This document shows positions 22,203 to 35,048 of a stretch of DNA of 64,000 nt, piece after piece; within the stretch, counting starts at the first letter, position 1; every line of letters starts with the position of its first letter. Location of the stretch: positions 21,698,501-21,762,500 of the forward strand of contig NC_092672.1 in assembly GCF_964355755.1 (NCBI RefSeq). The letters are read 5' to 3'. Origin of the DNA: Antedon mediterranea (Eukaryota; Echinodermata; Crinoidea; Comatulida; Antedonidae). The notes beneath the pieces were generated by a model. The model did no database searches, was not told the DNA's origin, and worked only from the letters and a program-made list of their open reading frames with translations. Position numbers and translations under genes: made by a program.

Positions 22203-23551
22203 ATAATGTTACAAGAAAGGACGCCTATCCTCTACCCTTGGTACGGGATTGTCTCGACGCTTTGTCGGGCAACACGTGGTTTACCAAATTGGATGCCATA
22301 TGGGTGTACTGGCAAATTAATATGGGGGAAAAGGATAAGAGAAAAACGGCATTCATTACCAAGTACGGGCTATTTGAATTCGTTAAAATGCCGTTCGGGC
22401 TATCAAATTGCCCAGCCACGTTTTCACGGGCTATGGGTTTAGTATTGAGGGGGCTAGCTTGGGACACCGTTCTTGCCTTTCTGGACGACATTGTAGTCAT
22501 GGGACGGACTTTTGATGAGTCGACCATTTGGGCAATGTCCGACATGTTTTAGAACGTTTCCGTGCAAGCAGCCTTAAGCTCAAGCCGAAAAAATGTATCT
22601 TTTTCCAACGGGAGGTGGAATTCCTAGGCCGGGTGGTTGGTGGGGATGCTTTATCGATTTCGGCTACAGATGTTACTGTAGTCCAGGATTGGCCCGTACC
22701 TACCTCGGTAAAGGAGTTGCAACAGTTTCTGGGACTGGCTAATTACCACCGGGAATCCATTGACCATTTTGCCGATAAGGCTGGGCCGTTGTACGGATTA
22801 CTGGGTAAAGGGGTGCCATTTGCATGGGGGCCCGAACAGCAAGCTGCTTTTGCTGGTTTAAAGTTGGCTCTCATTACACCCCCTGTTCTCACTCTTCCTA
22901 ATACCAGGGACGAATTCATTTTAGATGTGGATGCGTCAGACCTGGCGTTGGGGGGAGAACTACAAGGTACAAGGGGAACGGGAAAAGGTAATTGCGTATG
23001 CTAGCACCCGTCTTACGACGGAGCAACGCAATTACTGTACGACCCGCAAAGAATTATTGGCGGTGGTGTATTTGACGCGTCATTTTCGCCACTATCTTTT
23101 GGGTAGACCTTTCCGGGTTAGGACAGATCATAGCAGCCTGGTCTGGTTACTGTCGTTTAAAAACCCCCAAGGGCAATTAGCTAGGTGGATAGAGGAACTC
23201 AGCCTCTATAATCTTGTCCTGGAACATCGTAAGGGGGTACTACATGGGAATGCAGATGCGTTATCCCGTCAGGCCAGACCGGTTGACCACTTTGAGCAGA
23301 GGGTTGATCCCGGGGATTTGCCTTGCGGGGGATGCTCTTATTGCGTCAGGGCACATAGCCTGTGGGTCCGTTTCCGGGAGGACGTGGATGACGTAGTCCC
23401 GATTTCACAAATCCGGCAAATAGGACCGGACCCTAATGAGGAGGGGTTGGTGGACCCAGGTGGGACTACGATCGAGGTCGTACGGGGGTCTTCGTTCTGT
23501 GCCAGCAATTTGGCTCAGAACGGTGTGGTTGGGGATACTCCCGTGGCTTGA
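22127..23551 (+). pseudogene. pol: Ty3/gypsy reverse transcriptase and RNase H, broken in three frames
   Basis: RT core: RFCIDYRALNNVT, MPFGLSNCPATFSRAM and the active-site FLDDIVV (to 22552). The thumb and connection continue in a second frame from 22528 (LKPKKCIFF, LQQFLGLANYHR, DVDASD). RNase H continues in a third frame from about 22980 (RKELLAVVY, RTDHSSLVWL, GNADALSRQ) to 23551. The usual DLRSGYWQI motif is degraded (DAIWVYWQI). Order and motifs are clearly Ty3/gypsy. It cannot make an active enzyme as it stands. Confidence 0.85.
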
Positions 23552-23942
23552 GCAATTTCAAGCTAAGGTCCCGATTTAGTGGCTATCAGGGGATGGCTGG
23601 AACCGGGGAAACCGCCAGACGGGGAATTATTTAACTCCAGTCCGGCGACAAACACCTGTGGCTGAATCGGGATTGGTTACGTATCGGGGAGAACGGGTTC
23701 TGTTACATAGGGAGGGTATGTGTCAATATTTCGCTGCTCGTGCGCTCAATATTGACCGATACAACTTAACAAGTACGTGCGCCGATTGTTTTTAGTTATA
23801 CTTGCACCAGGCGCACGGCCGGGTGCCATGTTTATTATGTCAAAAGGAGCTAGCGAATCATGTGAACCCAGTCTTATGGGCCGGGTAGCAACGCTAGCCG
23901 GGTTACCCCCGGTCGACTACCTCCTTTTCAAAACCGGGGGAG
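23552..23942 (+). pseudogene. Integrase remnant with core deleted, and 3' leader
   Basis: Fragments such as HLWLNRDWLRIGENG (about 23645-23695) match the region that precedes the Ty3/gypsy integrase zinc finger. After that the sequence jumps to a short non-coding 3' segment and the purine tract. No HHCC finger or DDE core remains, implying an internal deletion of roughly 1 kb. Confidence 0.6.
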
Positions 23943-24262
23943 TGTAGTATCGACCCCAGGGGGTGGGCAATAAATGAATGGCCTGAACCTACCAACCGTC
24001 TGCGGGCGCCTGGATCCAGTACAAGTGACGTAGACGTCCGGGCGCCGACATGCGCCAACGGTTGGGGCAGACCAGAAATCGGGGCAGTTAGCCACGGAGT
24101 TTGCCGTGGTAACAAGAATACGGCTAGTTAGCAGTATCAGCAGTGATAGAAACTGAGGATATATCTTGGATTAATATATTACATTGGATTTGCCCCAAGC
24201 GGGAAGAAGTTCCCAGATAGGTAAGTCGATCTGGTCACTTTTATAAACGGGGTGAATACAAT
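23943..24262 (+). repeat. 3' LTR
   Basis: Begins TGTAGTATCGACCCC and ends GAATACAAT, followed by the AACAT target duplication. It contains a segment near 24224-24250 absent from the 5' LTR. Confidence 0.85.
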
Positions 24263-24429
24263 AACATTCTAAATATAGTTATCGGAACGTCGATCGGTGA
24301 ACCACAATGAACTAGTAGTAGTAAATAGGCTTAGGCAAACTTCTAAAAATAAAACGTCCAGTCGAACCAGAAACAATGCTGACAACAAAAGATCGTTAAC
24401 ATTCTAAATATAGTTATCGGAACGTCGAT

Positions 24430-25014
24430 CGCGCACAGACCTAGAATTTTTTTTTTCATATTATGGCAGGCCTGGAAAACGCGACGAAGATTTTTTTGTG
24501 TCTCATGACATCAAACGCGATACTCTCTCTCCAAATTAACAGTACCTATACGTAGCACATGTTTTTTTCACTCAAAATTAATTATGGTCGGGGTTAGCTA
24601 CAGAATACTAGGGCCATTTTCTTTACACAGTGACATGTCGTAATAATTGGGCCTAGGACTAGGCCTATGTTAAATCTTAACATGGAATATATTTGTTTAT
24701 GTTTACGTCGGCGTATTTATAATTTGCTAAGCCAAGGTAGGAGTAAATAATTTAGCGTAAGCCTAGGCCGCTGAAACTAGACTCCACTCTGATGTCTATT
24801 CGGTGCACGATGTCGTCTCGTCCGGCTAAATTAGGCTAACCACTAACATGTGTCATCTCCTACTAGGCCTAGCCTAGGTAGGATTTTTAGGCGGCGATTT
24901 TAATTAAATTAGTGAACAGTACATTGTTAATTTCCATTGTCCATGCGTTTTCTAAAAAGGCGATGACAATTTAGGCGCTTAGCACTTTTTTTGTGCACTT
25001 CGTGACAAAAGCAC
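24430..25014. other. Intron sequence, no gene
   Basis: Contains scattered TAGGCCTA motifs and a T-run near 24447. Nothing else is supported. Confidence 0.4.
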
Positions 25015-25415
25015 CAAACTTGGCAGAAACCTTCTTTAGGACCTAACTAACAATTCTAGAAGGGTGCCCAAAAATTTGAACAATTTAATGACGTCATAAT
25101 GTATTATGTAAAAATATCTAAAAAATATAAATTACATAAATATGTCAAGTTTGTTATCAAATCATAGCTTATGACATGTAAAATACTTCTAGCATGAGAA
25201 AATATAATTTCACAATATAATGACGTTATCAAGCCACACCCATTATATATTACATAACTTCGTGGGAAAGTTTAAGAAATCAAATTAATATGGCATGTTT
25301 GGTATTAAATTAAAGCTGACATGTACAAAACCACGGAACTATATAAAATATAATTTGAACAATATAATGATGCCATTACTAAAGCCACACCCATTATATA
25401 ATATTACATAACTTT
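25015..25415. repeat. Degenerate ~145-bp tandem repeat
   Basis: Two clear and one weak copy. Shared landmarks are ACATGTA(A/C)AA, ATATAATTT(G/C)A, AACAATATAATGA and AAGCCACACCCATTATA (about 25240 and 25375). Confidence 0.6.
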
Positions 25416-26232
25416 CAAAATTTTGAACTACTGTAGATCATTATAAAGCTCTGTCTACCACTATCAAACTTTATGTGAGAAATAAATGTGATGTGCACAT
25501 ATATGGTGATGATGATATTTGGGCATAGAGCACACTTTTTTTGTCAAACTTATGTAGTGATAGTGTCGACATAGCTTAAGATTGAGCAACATGAGAGAAA
25601 GATAAACCACAACAGGCATAGAACATGATTTTTAAACTGCCCGGTGATATGCTGAAATTTGATTAATTAATTTGAAACAATAATGATGAGGAAACATAAG
25701 AATATTTAATTTACAAATAAATTGATTGATATTTAGTCCTTATGACACTCAAATCTTAAAATATTAAACATTAATCCTCTCAACATTTTAAAAATTCTAT
25801 AAAAATGATATTTAATATAATGTTGTTTTACTCTTACTTTGTTCTATATTTATTATTGTACTGCATGTTTGTGTCTTTAATTGTTGTGTGTTTGAAATTT
25901 AGTTTTGAAATAAATGAGAAACCCTTTCAGATTCTGAAATATTTAAAGTTATTGGTGAACTGTACACAGTAGGCACATTGTAAATAAACTATAGAAATTG
26001 ATACCAAGAACTATGTTTATCCTCATTCTTTTAGAGAATCAAGAGGGATTTTGTGAAATAATCATTTAAAATTGATTGTTAATTTTAGAAAAATTATTAA
26101 AAAAATATTAACTTTTATTAAATTAAGGATATTTATATGATTATTAATATTAGTCATTTTTTGTATGTTAGATATTAAGGAATATGATGTAAATGTTGTG
26201 TAACCTTATTTATTATTTAATATTTTCAATAG

Positions 26233-26331
26233 GATGGCTGGACAGCATTAATATATGCTGCTGCAGCAGGTAATAGAACCATCTGCCAACTGGTCTTAGA
26301 TGGTGGAGCTGATGTCAATATGCAGAATAAG
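26233..26331 (+). CDS. Ankyrin-repeat gene exon (complete repeat)
   Basis: Exactly 99 nt, 33 codons, phase 0. Acceptor TTTTCAATAG ends at 26232; donor AAG|GTAGGT begins at 26332. It encodes one textbook ankyrin repeat: DGWTALIYAAAAGN (TALxxAA helix 1), ICQLVLDGGADVN (helix 2 and GADVN turn), MQNK. A single exon equal to one repeat is a common architecture in animal ankyrin genes. The repeat would form part of a protein-protein interaction solenoid; the full protein cannot be inferred from this window. Confidence 0.9.
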
Positions 26332-27720
26332 GTAGGTCATACACACAGTTTATAACATTAATTTAACCTTCAGTGAAACAAATCAATAAATTTAAACTAT
26401 TGTTTTTAGAATTTAGATGACTACCAGTACTATAAGACTTTAGGAAAATCATAGATATTATATAATATCTCTATGGAAAGATTAATTTAGTTGACAATAC
26501 ACTACTGTAGTATCCATGTTATTATACTATTGTAGTTATATTATAATAATACCAATTCTCGTAACAAACATATTTTAAATATATCTTGTACATTCTTAAA
26601 ATGAATAGAATAACACAATACTGGTGTGTGTATATAGGTCAATATAGAAATGATGAATATTATAAGTTATAAACATATGCGTAATAACTTATTTTCTTCT
26701 TTTTTACAAATTCTCAAAATATTCTGTTTAAACTTGCAATCAATTTTTTTTTATTAAGAACTTGTATACTTCAAGTTACTTGTTTACACACTGTTATACC
26801 ATAACATTAATATGTGTATTCAATAATATACACATTTATTTTCCATAATTCATTGCCGAATGCTGCTTTAGAAATAAAGTGTGAAATGAATTTTACACCA
26901 CAGTTTTTAAATATTTTTGCTATTGATTATTAATTCCCAGGGTGCTAATTTTAGTTGACTACATAAATCATCGTGTCTATTTATTCGTTTCTGTAAATGA
27001 CAATGTATTGTAGTCCTGCGGTACGTACATTTGAAATCGCCAGTTTTGTTACGCTGAAATTACTGTGTATTCGAGAACCATCTGTGGGCACGATTCGCTC
27101 GCGTACCATCTAGTAAAGTAAATTAAAATTGCATTTTCTCGAACTACTTGTCCAAAAAACTTCATTTTTGTACAAGAGTCAAGAGTTATTATTTGTGATT
27201 TAAAAACATAATTAGATTTAATATACAGGTTTTTTGATGCGAGTAGTTGAAAAGGCTTATTTCTTTTCAAATTCACCCGTGTGTTTTTCGCGTTGCTGTT
27301 CTATTGTTAGTCAACTGAAGCTATTGTTAATTGAAAGGCGGGTTACATAACCTTTACACCAAACTCGCATACACATGCTTGTGGTGAAATTAGCCTAAAT
27401 CACACACAGCATTTAAGACACACACTTTTCGGTGACTAAATCTGATGTAGAAGAATTTTACAGTAGGCGGAGGTATGCACTCTCGGAGTGGCTTCCTAGT
27501 TGTTTATGTGCATACTGTAGTAGGCTACATAATAAGCAGCACTTAGCACGATCAATTGATTGTCTACAAGATTCCAATTGTACAACTCTGTCAATAACCA
27601 ATGCTAATTACATTCAAGCAGTCAATTTGTTATCAAGCAATAGATAACAGAATTGTTTCTATGAAGTAAAATGCCCACATAAAATATCCAACACAAGTAA
27701 CAGATTTAATGTCTAAAGTA
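26332..27720. other. Intron sequence, no gene
   Basis: AT-rich; no exon, RNA or transposon end could be supported. Confidence 0.4.
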
Positions 27721-27723
27721 TCA

Positions 27724-28440
27724 TCTGTCTGTCTGTCGGTCTGTCGGTCCGGTATCACTATGCGTTTTATCGCTTTCTGACCTTATCTTGATATCAGTTT
27801 AATCTAGCTAGGTCAATTTTTCACAGTATATTCCTTATGGCCAGGAATCAATGTGGTTATGTTTTCACGGTGCGCAATAAAAAATTACGCGGTCTACGCA
27901 CGATTTAACGAAATTACGTTTGTTATCATATCTTCACAACCATGAATCACAATTAAATAAAATTTGGTACTCATAAATTTCAGGGCATAAATCATCATAT
28001 GGCAATACAATTACGTGCGTAGCGCATGTAACGCATGCGTAGGCGCGCTTAAAATTTTCAAAATTTATTTTCAATGAAATAAGAGTACGTTTCAGGCAAT
28101 TTTAAGCGTTTACAAAATTGCCATGAGTGCGCATATTTTTGCGCGCCCACTGCGCGTTAAATGTTATTGCGCACTCTTTTTGCCCGATTTCTGTTTTCTT
28201 GACTTACTTTTCAACTCGAAATTACGTTATACGAGCACGTCAAAAGTTACAGGCTACGCACGTGTAAATTAAAGAAATATAAATGTTTTTAAACATTTCA
28301 ACATTTTTAAACATGTTCAGTAATTTCAGTCAGTATAGTTCACTATGTCGGTCTGTCGGTCTTTCTGTCGGTCTGTCTGTCTGTCGGTATGTCTGTTGGT
28401 CCGGTATCACTATGCATTGTAGCACGCGACTTAATGGCTG
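27724..28440. repeat. Dispersed repeat with GTCGGTCT microsatellite ends
   Basis: Two blocks (about 27724-27775 and 28336-28440) share runs of TCTGTCGG followed by GGTCCGGTATCACTATGC. A third copy lies at 59592-59715, with the same GTATCACTATGCGTTTAGCA and ACGCGACTTATGGCTGTTGG context. It looks like an interspersed element of unknown class. Confidence 0.6.
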
Positions 28441-29892
28441 TTGGCTTTGTTAATAATAGGATTAGGAGGACCAAATCATCAATAGTTGCAAATTGTTAAA
28501 AAATGTTGAGTCTTAATTTCATTTTGTTTGCATGTTCAATCACAGCTAATGCTATAAGATCATAGAGGTAATCATTGTATTTAACTACTGTGAAGTAGCT
28601 TTGTGTCACTTATTACTGTTCTATTGATCAGATCACAGTACATAATATCTCTGATTAAAGTGAATTTATTTGTTTCATAATGATTCCTCTACATACTGTT
28701 CTTAATAACAGTGTCACTATGACAATTATTTCATTAGATAAACACACACACACACATTAAAGTAAATCTGATAAATTGTTGTCTCATGTAAATTATTTTC
28801 AAATGTCAAATAGATCTAACGTCATTCTAACAGTTTTGTTTCTTTTGCTTCTTTATTGTCAATTAACATTTTTTTTTTGGTGCATATACATACATAAACC
28901 ATTGATATTGCACCTTATTAAAACATTTCAAGGCATATTACAGATAACTAAAACTAAACAGTAAAAAAAAAAGAATGTCTACTAAACTCTGAATTACCAA
29001 TAACATGCACTCATGAATATTCTATCTTCACTATTTTATTTAGTGTTGAGATTTTTCAAATATTTTGTCTTTGTCCTTAAATTGATTTTGACCAATATTC
29101 TATCTCTGCATATAAAACCAAGTCATTTTGTATTGACACTTCATATTATAAGTATAATTATAATTCATATCAAGAATCAACTTTCTGTCAATTAAAAATT
29201 GCATGTTTCACACAAAGTTACGCGCAAATGCGCATTTAAAATTTTGAAATGCTCAAAATATAATTTTTAATCAACTTTCTATGCAAATCATGGCATGACC
29301 AATAATAAGTACTGGAGAATACTCTGTCTTTGACTTATAAAATGACTAATAACAATAACATGCAATCTGGAACGTACAAGGAGCTATCTCCTCCATCTCC
29401 TAACAAATCACAATTACACTTACAGGTTTTCCCAGACTCAGTTGTTTTTTTATTTGTGCACTTTTAAACAACATGACACATTCGCTACACTATATTTGTA
29501 CTTATTAAAGAGTTTTCCATTTCTTATCAATGACAAATGACATGCTCTACTACTGTGAAGGGTTGTTTAAACAACCGATAACATGGATCCAGTAACAGCA
29601 TATTGCATCTACAGCTTTAACAACCACAAACGTGCACTACTGTTAACAATAGTACCAGAATATTGAGGCTGGCAGTTCAAACAGCCAATAATGAATTCCC
29701 AGGCTTTTCCAGAGTTTTATCATACCCACACTTTATTCATCATCAATACAAGTGTAAATAAATATTCTAACTACTTTTAATGGATTTCATTGTAGGGAAA
29801 CACAGTTTTTAATGATATTTAAACCTTAGTTGGTGTACAAAGTTTGGGCTGTATCTCACCCTCTACTAAACGTAACAATCAACCACTAATGT
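28441..29892. other. Intron sequence, no gene
   Basis: AT-rich with no exon or transposon end that I can support. Confidence 0.35.
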
Positions 29893-30772
29893 AACATTAA
29901 CCACTAATGTATAGATGGGCTCTTAAGCTTAACATCCATAATCTCATTAACCACTAATGTATAGATGGGCTCTTAAGCTTAACATCCATAATCTCATTAA
30001 CCACTAATGTATAGATGGGCTCTTAAGCTTAACATCCATAATCTCATTAACCACTAATGTATAGATGGGCTCTTAAGCTTAAAGACCCCTTCCCTGCAAT
30101 TTTGGACGTTTTTTGGAAAATAATACATATATATCACTTTAAAAACATTAAACCATGTCATTCCTTGTCTTAAATGTACGTTTTATGGTAAATTATGATA
30201 AAAAGTGAGAAAAAATGCACTACCTAAGTAGCTCGCGGCGATCGACCTCTCGTGGACGGTCTTAGGCCTAGCCTGGCTAGGCTTAGTTTTGTAGGCCTAG
30301 CTGGTAAACATCGGTAACGTGCGAACATCGTACGCTAGCTATATACCTAGCCTGACGTTGTATAGTTGCTGCATTAATTGTCTTTCTATTTTTGCCAGAC
30401 TCCGTTGATACAAATTGGGGAAAACCCGGTATTTTCGCTGAAAAGTTAGGAGTCTTCCATTTGTTTTGGCCTCACGATCGATCGAAAAGTGGGCGAATTA
30501 CAGGTGAAAAACAAAAATATCAATCCGCGCGCAATGCATTTTGGGATTTATAGCGGGCCGCTATAATTATTAAAATCGACTTATTTTTCACATTTTTAAC
30601 CGTTTAAAGACGAAAAAAGTTATCGCAATAGGACCATATAGTATTATTTTTACATTAAATATAGTTTGTGATCTTAAATTAGATCTAAAAAACGTAGGGA
30701 ATGGGGCTTTAACATCCATAATCTCATTAACCACTAATGTATAGATGGGCTCTTAAGCTTAACATCCATAAT
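29893..30772. repeat. 50-bp minisatellite interrupted by a MITE
   Basis: Four near-identical copies of a 50-bp unit (TTAACCACTAATGTATAGAT, then GGGCTCTTAAGCTTAACATC) at about 29893-30082. One more copy follows the inserted MITE at 30709-30772. Confidence 0.9.
30083..30708 (+). mobile_element. TTAA-inserting MITE, copy A
   Basis: Ends AGACCCCTTCCCT...AGGGAATGGGGCT, flanked by TTAA on both sides (30079-30082, 30709-30712). The host 50-bp minisatellite gives the exact empty site (AAGCTTAACATCC), confirming the TTAA duplication. 626 bp with no ORF. Nearly identical in reverse complement to copy B at 34420-35048. Confidence 0.9.
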
Positions 30773-33071
30773 ATCATGATTCAATATTCTTATTTAAAAA
30801 CATTATGATGTCTTAATTTATAAGAATGTTTTCAATCTAAATATTGGGTAGTCTAAAGTATGTGATCAACAATTTTTATCATTTAAATAATATTAGAAAT
30901 TATTTAAAATGTCATGGCAAATTGTAATTTTAATTAAAAATTACCTAATAATATGTAATAACCTTAAATAAATATAGCTATGTTTTAACAGTTTTTTAAC
31001 TGTAAAAATATTGTGATTTCCTGGTTCCAAACAGTATGGTCATTATTCACTAAATATACTTTGATAACAAATAGTGCATCAACATTTATATTAAATATTG
31101 TCTGCTACTCATATCACAATCATTGCAGAATATTGGTAGGCTTACTTGCCACTTTGTAGTTTTCATGGCAAGTTTGAAATTCATTTAAAAATTGAACTTA
31201 ACATAATAAAAACTCTGTTATATATTTTGTTTTCAGACTTCAAATAGAAATTGTATTTTCTCCCACAAGTTGAAGAAATGTATTGCATTATTAGATGTAA
31301 AGGAATAGTGTAAAAAAAGAGAAATCACAGCCTTAATTCTTAAGCCACAAAAAGAGGATTCCAAAAACAAAATTATAAAAAGATGAGAATTATTTATCTT
31401 ATGAATTAACATTAAAAATGTCTTTATAGATGAAAAATTGTGGTTTATTTGTTATGCCTTTTATAGACCTAATATTTGTTTGTTTTATCTTCAATACCCA
31501 TATTCTAGGTTTCTATAGTAATTATTATCATTCAGTTTATATCATCAGTTCATATGTAATAACATTCTTCTACTGAGAACCATCAATGCATCACTTTTTC
31601 CACTTACTGTACATCAAAAGCATCACTACATTAATTTTTATGATGAACTATTACAATTTTCTTTTAAGCAAATTATTCTAATTAAAGCAATTTAAGATTC
31701 AGTTAAATACATAACATGCTAAATTGTCAACTCATCACTAAAATACTTTGATAATAACAAATAGTATTATGAAGAGGGAAACTTGAATGCCACTATTATT
31801 CCAAAATAGTGATAGGCTGCTGTGTAGTGTTTATATGACACGTTCAGTTTTGAAATTCACTAGTAAATAATAAACCTTCTTAGTTTCTGTCTATAATAGT
31901 TACTGCTAATGCAGCATATTAAAGTTTAAATTTCTAAATTAGATAATTTGAGTACATTTTTTGAGATGAGTTGGGGTTATCCCGGTGTACTAGTACATCA
32001 CAGCCACTGATCATAACTGGGCCCTCTTGGAGACAAGTCTTTGACTGAAGAGGTTGCCCAGTATAAACAAAATATTTTAATTTCAATGATGACACGTCAA
32101 CCAATAGTTTTGATCAAAACAAATTTAAGGTAAATGTACTGTATATTACTTTACATAATCTACTCGTCCTAATTTGCTAAACATTTTAGCAGCTAGAAAT
32201 ATTGCCACATAATTTTTTCAAAAAATGTGTAGTTTTTGTTTTCGTCCAATGTTGAGAGTGGCCATAACAACAATGAAATCCATAAATTATAAATAATTAC
32301 AACATTGTTTTTCATATACATGGACAATGGTGTTTAAAACCCTTTGATTTAACCCCACATTTCATAGGATACGTACATACAGTACAAACAATGGCATAGA
32401 CTCATTAGGATGTTTTTTCACAGACAGAATTAACTTGGATTTATAGATTCAACAGCAAAGTGAAGTTCTCGTTCATGTTTTATGCCACAAATTCAGACCA
32501 CTGGTTCCTTCTGAGCATGCATAATACAATTGTGTCATCATCTCCAATGAATCGTTGCTTACAAGAAATCAAAGTGGTTCTGAAGCGGGTTGATTTGACA
32601 GATTTTCATGTTAATTCATTGCTCCTTGCTTATTGTTAGTAATATTGTAATACGTCAACACAACTTCTGTAACACAAGCCAAACTAGTGCTGATCTATTG
32701 ATACACTAAGAAATCTTCTGACAGACTTCGAGCTGGTTTATATCCATTGTTAATCTAATTTTTTAAAATTTTGAATTGTTTGACTTTGGCATAACCATCT
32801 GGTATGCAAATAACCATCTGGTATGCAAACACAATAATCAAAGGCAGTGTCCTCATTATCACATTACCTGTACAAATGGTTGCACTTTATTATTAGGAAT
32901 TTAAAAGAGAAATAAATGTTACCTTTGAGTTTGTTTTTTTAAATTACAGTATAACAAAGTTTACTAAAAATACAGTATGACTCTGAGAATAAGAACATGA
33001 TGTTTGGTATGATAATTATCTATACTATGTGAAATATAATAACCTCTATGTGCTTAATATTTTAACCCAAG
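30773..33071. other. Intron sequence, no gene
   Basis: AT-rich. A short tandem duplication (ACCATCTGGTATGCAAA) sits at about 32793-32830. No exon is supported. Confidence 0.35.
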
Positions 33072-33136
33072 CTGGTCACAACCTCATATGTATGTGCCTG
33101 ATCAAGGCAGGATCAGATGTGAATGTTGCAAGCGAT
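33072..33136 (+). CDS. Possible ankyrin-repeat exon fragment
   Basis: The plus strand reads QAGHNLICMCLIKAGSDVNVASD, matching the second half of an ankyrin repeat (GHxxICMxLIxAGADVN), and is followed by a good donor GTAAGT at 33137. The only upstream AG is in AACCCAAG (to 33071), giving a 65-nt exon whose phase does not match the phase-0 pattern of the other exons. The helix-1 part upstream is degraded and a TGA occurs at 33029. It may be a decayed exon, or spliced in a way I cannot resolve. Confidence 0.5.
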
Positions 33137-34419
33137 GTAAGTCATATATTTAACAAAATATTTTATTTTTTTTTCCAATTTAAAAAGTCTAGATTAATTT
33201 TTCACAAAATCTACAAATTGGAGTAGTAAAGATTTTGTCTGATTTAATGTTGTAATTATAGTTACAACATTTTCACTCATCTTAAACCTTATTCATTATT
33301 TTAATGATTTACTTACATTAATACATATACAACAAATACAATACATTAGTTTATATTTTTGAATGACAGGTTTGTCAAATATAATTGTGGCACATTTCAA
33401 CAAATTACAGCATATAATTACTGTAGATAAAACCAAATTACATTTGCTCATAAGAGCATTATTGTTCTTCGGAATGTGCCTTGGTCTTTGCTCTATCGCC
33501 CTACTGTACACCATCTCTTGTAGTATAATATCCCACTACCCGGCCTGTGTTAAATATAAAGGCCTCCATGTATACTAATTCATATTATATTTACCTGTTT
33601 CAAATGAAAAAAATGGATAGCTAAATTGTTTTAAATTTAAAGAAATGCAGAGAATAATTTGCAAGCATCATAATTATACAGTATTTGAACATAATGAACA
33701 TAACTACCTAAAAGGTAGTCTTCTTTATTGTACCTTTTTAATATCCTAGATGTGGGTAAAGTACTTTAGAAGAATCCTCTCTCACTTCTCATCTGTGTTG
33801 GCATACATATTTTATTTGTTTTATTCTTTGACTTTATTTATATATTATCTTTCATTTACATTTAAGCATGCCTAGCCATTATTTGAAAACATTTTCTTAT
33901 CTTATTTTATGCAATGTTATTGTTATTAATTATATTCTTCAATTTAAAGTTATGATGTTGATGTTTTCAACAACAGCTAGCTATAGAAAGAAAGTTGATT
34001 GAATATAATTATATGTAAATTTTTCAGAAAATTCAGTCGATGATCACTGGTTTAAAAAAAATATAAATTTAATACAGTATTTAAAATGAATTAATGAAAC
34101 AAATTATGTATTTCTTCAATGGCTGCAAATGGTAACTGGCTGCAGACCTCTTAATTTATTTTAAAGTCAGGTTTTTCAAAATGTACCCAACTTTGTCAAT
34201 AAATGATCCAATATTGTGAAATAAGTAAATTTATTCTAATTTTAGCTTTTAATTATGTGAAAATCAGTCTCATACTTATTTTTTTTATCACGAGAGCATA
34301 ACGGTGTATTACTATCAGCAAGTTTTCAAAGGAAATAATGTTCCTCAAATTGTCTAGACTATAAAACAAGTCCTATAGTATAACAATTTGTCCTGATCAA
34401 TTTTAAATTTGAGTGTTAA
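33137..34419. other. Intron sequence, no gene
   Basis: No supported exon or repeat. Confidence 0.35.
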
Positions 34420-35048
34420 AGCCCCCTTCCCCACGTTTTTTAGATCTAATTTAAGATCACAAACTATATTTAATGTAAAAATAATACTATATGGTCCTAT
34501 TGCGATAACTTTTTTCGTCTTTAAACGGTTAAAAATGTGAAAAATAAGTCGATTCTAATAATTATAGCGGCCCGCTATAAATCCCAGAATGCATTGCGCG
34601 CGGATTGATATTTTTGTTTTTCACCTGTAATTCGCCCACTTTTCTATCGATCGTGAGGCCAAAACAAATGGAAGACTCCTAACTTTTCAGCAAAAATACC
34701 GGGTTTTCCCCAATTTGTATCAACGGAGTCTGGCAAAAATAGAAAGACAATTAATGCAGCAACTATACAACGTCAGGCTAGGTATATAGCTAGCGTACAT
34801 GATGTTCGTACGTTACCGATGTTTACCAGCTAGGCCTACAAAACTAAGCCTAGCTAGGCTAGGCCTAAGACCGTCCACGAGAGGTCGATCGCCGCGAGCT
34901 ACTTCGGTAGTGCATTGTTTCTCACTTTTTATCATAATTTACCATTAAAACGTACATTTAAGACAAGGAATGACATGGTTTAATGTTTTTAAAGTGATAT
35001 ATATGTATTATTTTCCAAAAAACGTCCAAAATTGCAGGGAAGGGGGCT
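34420..35048 (-). mobile_element. TTAA-inserting MITE, copy B (inverted relative to A)
   Basis: Ends AGCCCCCTTCCCC...GGGAAGGGGGCT with TTAA at 34416-34419 and 35049-35052. Reverse complement of copy A throughout, including the internal TAGGCCTA-rich patch, with scattered substitutions. 629 bp, non-coding. Confidence 0.9.

Larger units (their letters stand above)
18175..24262 (+). mobile_element. Ty3/gypsy LTR retrotransposon, decayed and integrase-deleted
   Basis: The LTRs are 18175-18472 and 23943-24262, near identical over their first ~280 bp. A 5-bp target duplication AACAT flanks the element (18170-18174, 24263-24267). A candidate primer-binding site TTGGCGCTGCGAGC follows the 5' LTR (about 18474-18487), and a purine-rich tract ACCGGGGGAG abuts the 3' LTR. 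Gag with zinc knuckle, aspartic protease, RT and RNase H are recognisable in the Ty3/gypsy order but are broken by at least four frameshifts. The integrase core is missing. The element lies in the large ankyrin-gene intron on the same strand. Confidence 0.92.
18065..24429. repeat. ~140-bp tandem duplication split by the LTR element
   Basis: The segment starting CGGTGAACCACAATGAAC and ending TCGGAACGTCGAT occurs twice in tandem. The first copy is split by the LTR element (18065-18174 plus 24263-24294). The second is intact at 24295-24429 and shows the pre-insertion sequence GTTAACATTCTAAATATAG. Confidence 0.85.

Noticed and set aside
29013-29195. Hydrophobic 60-codon ORF resembling a membrane protein
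   Set aside because: AT-rich DNA readily gives Leu/Ile/Phe-rich random frames; no start context, splice or homology support.
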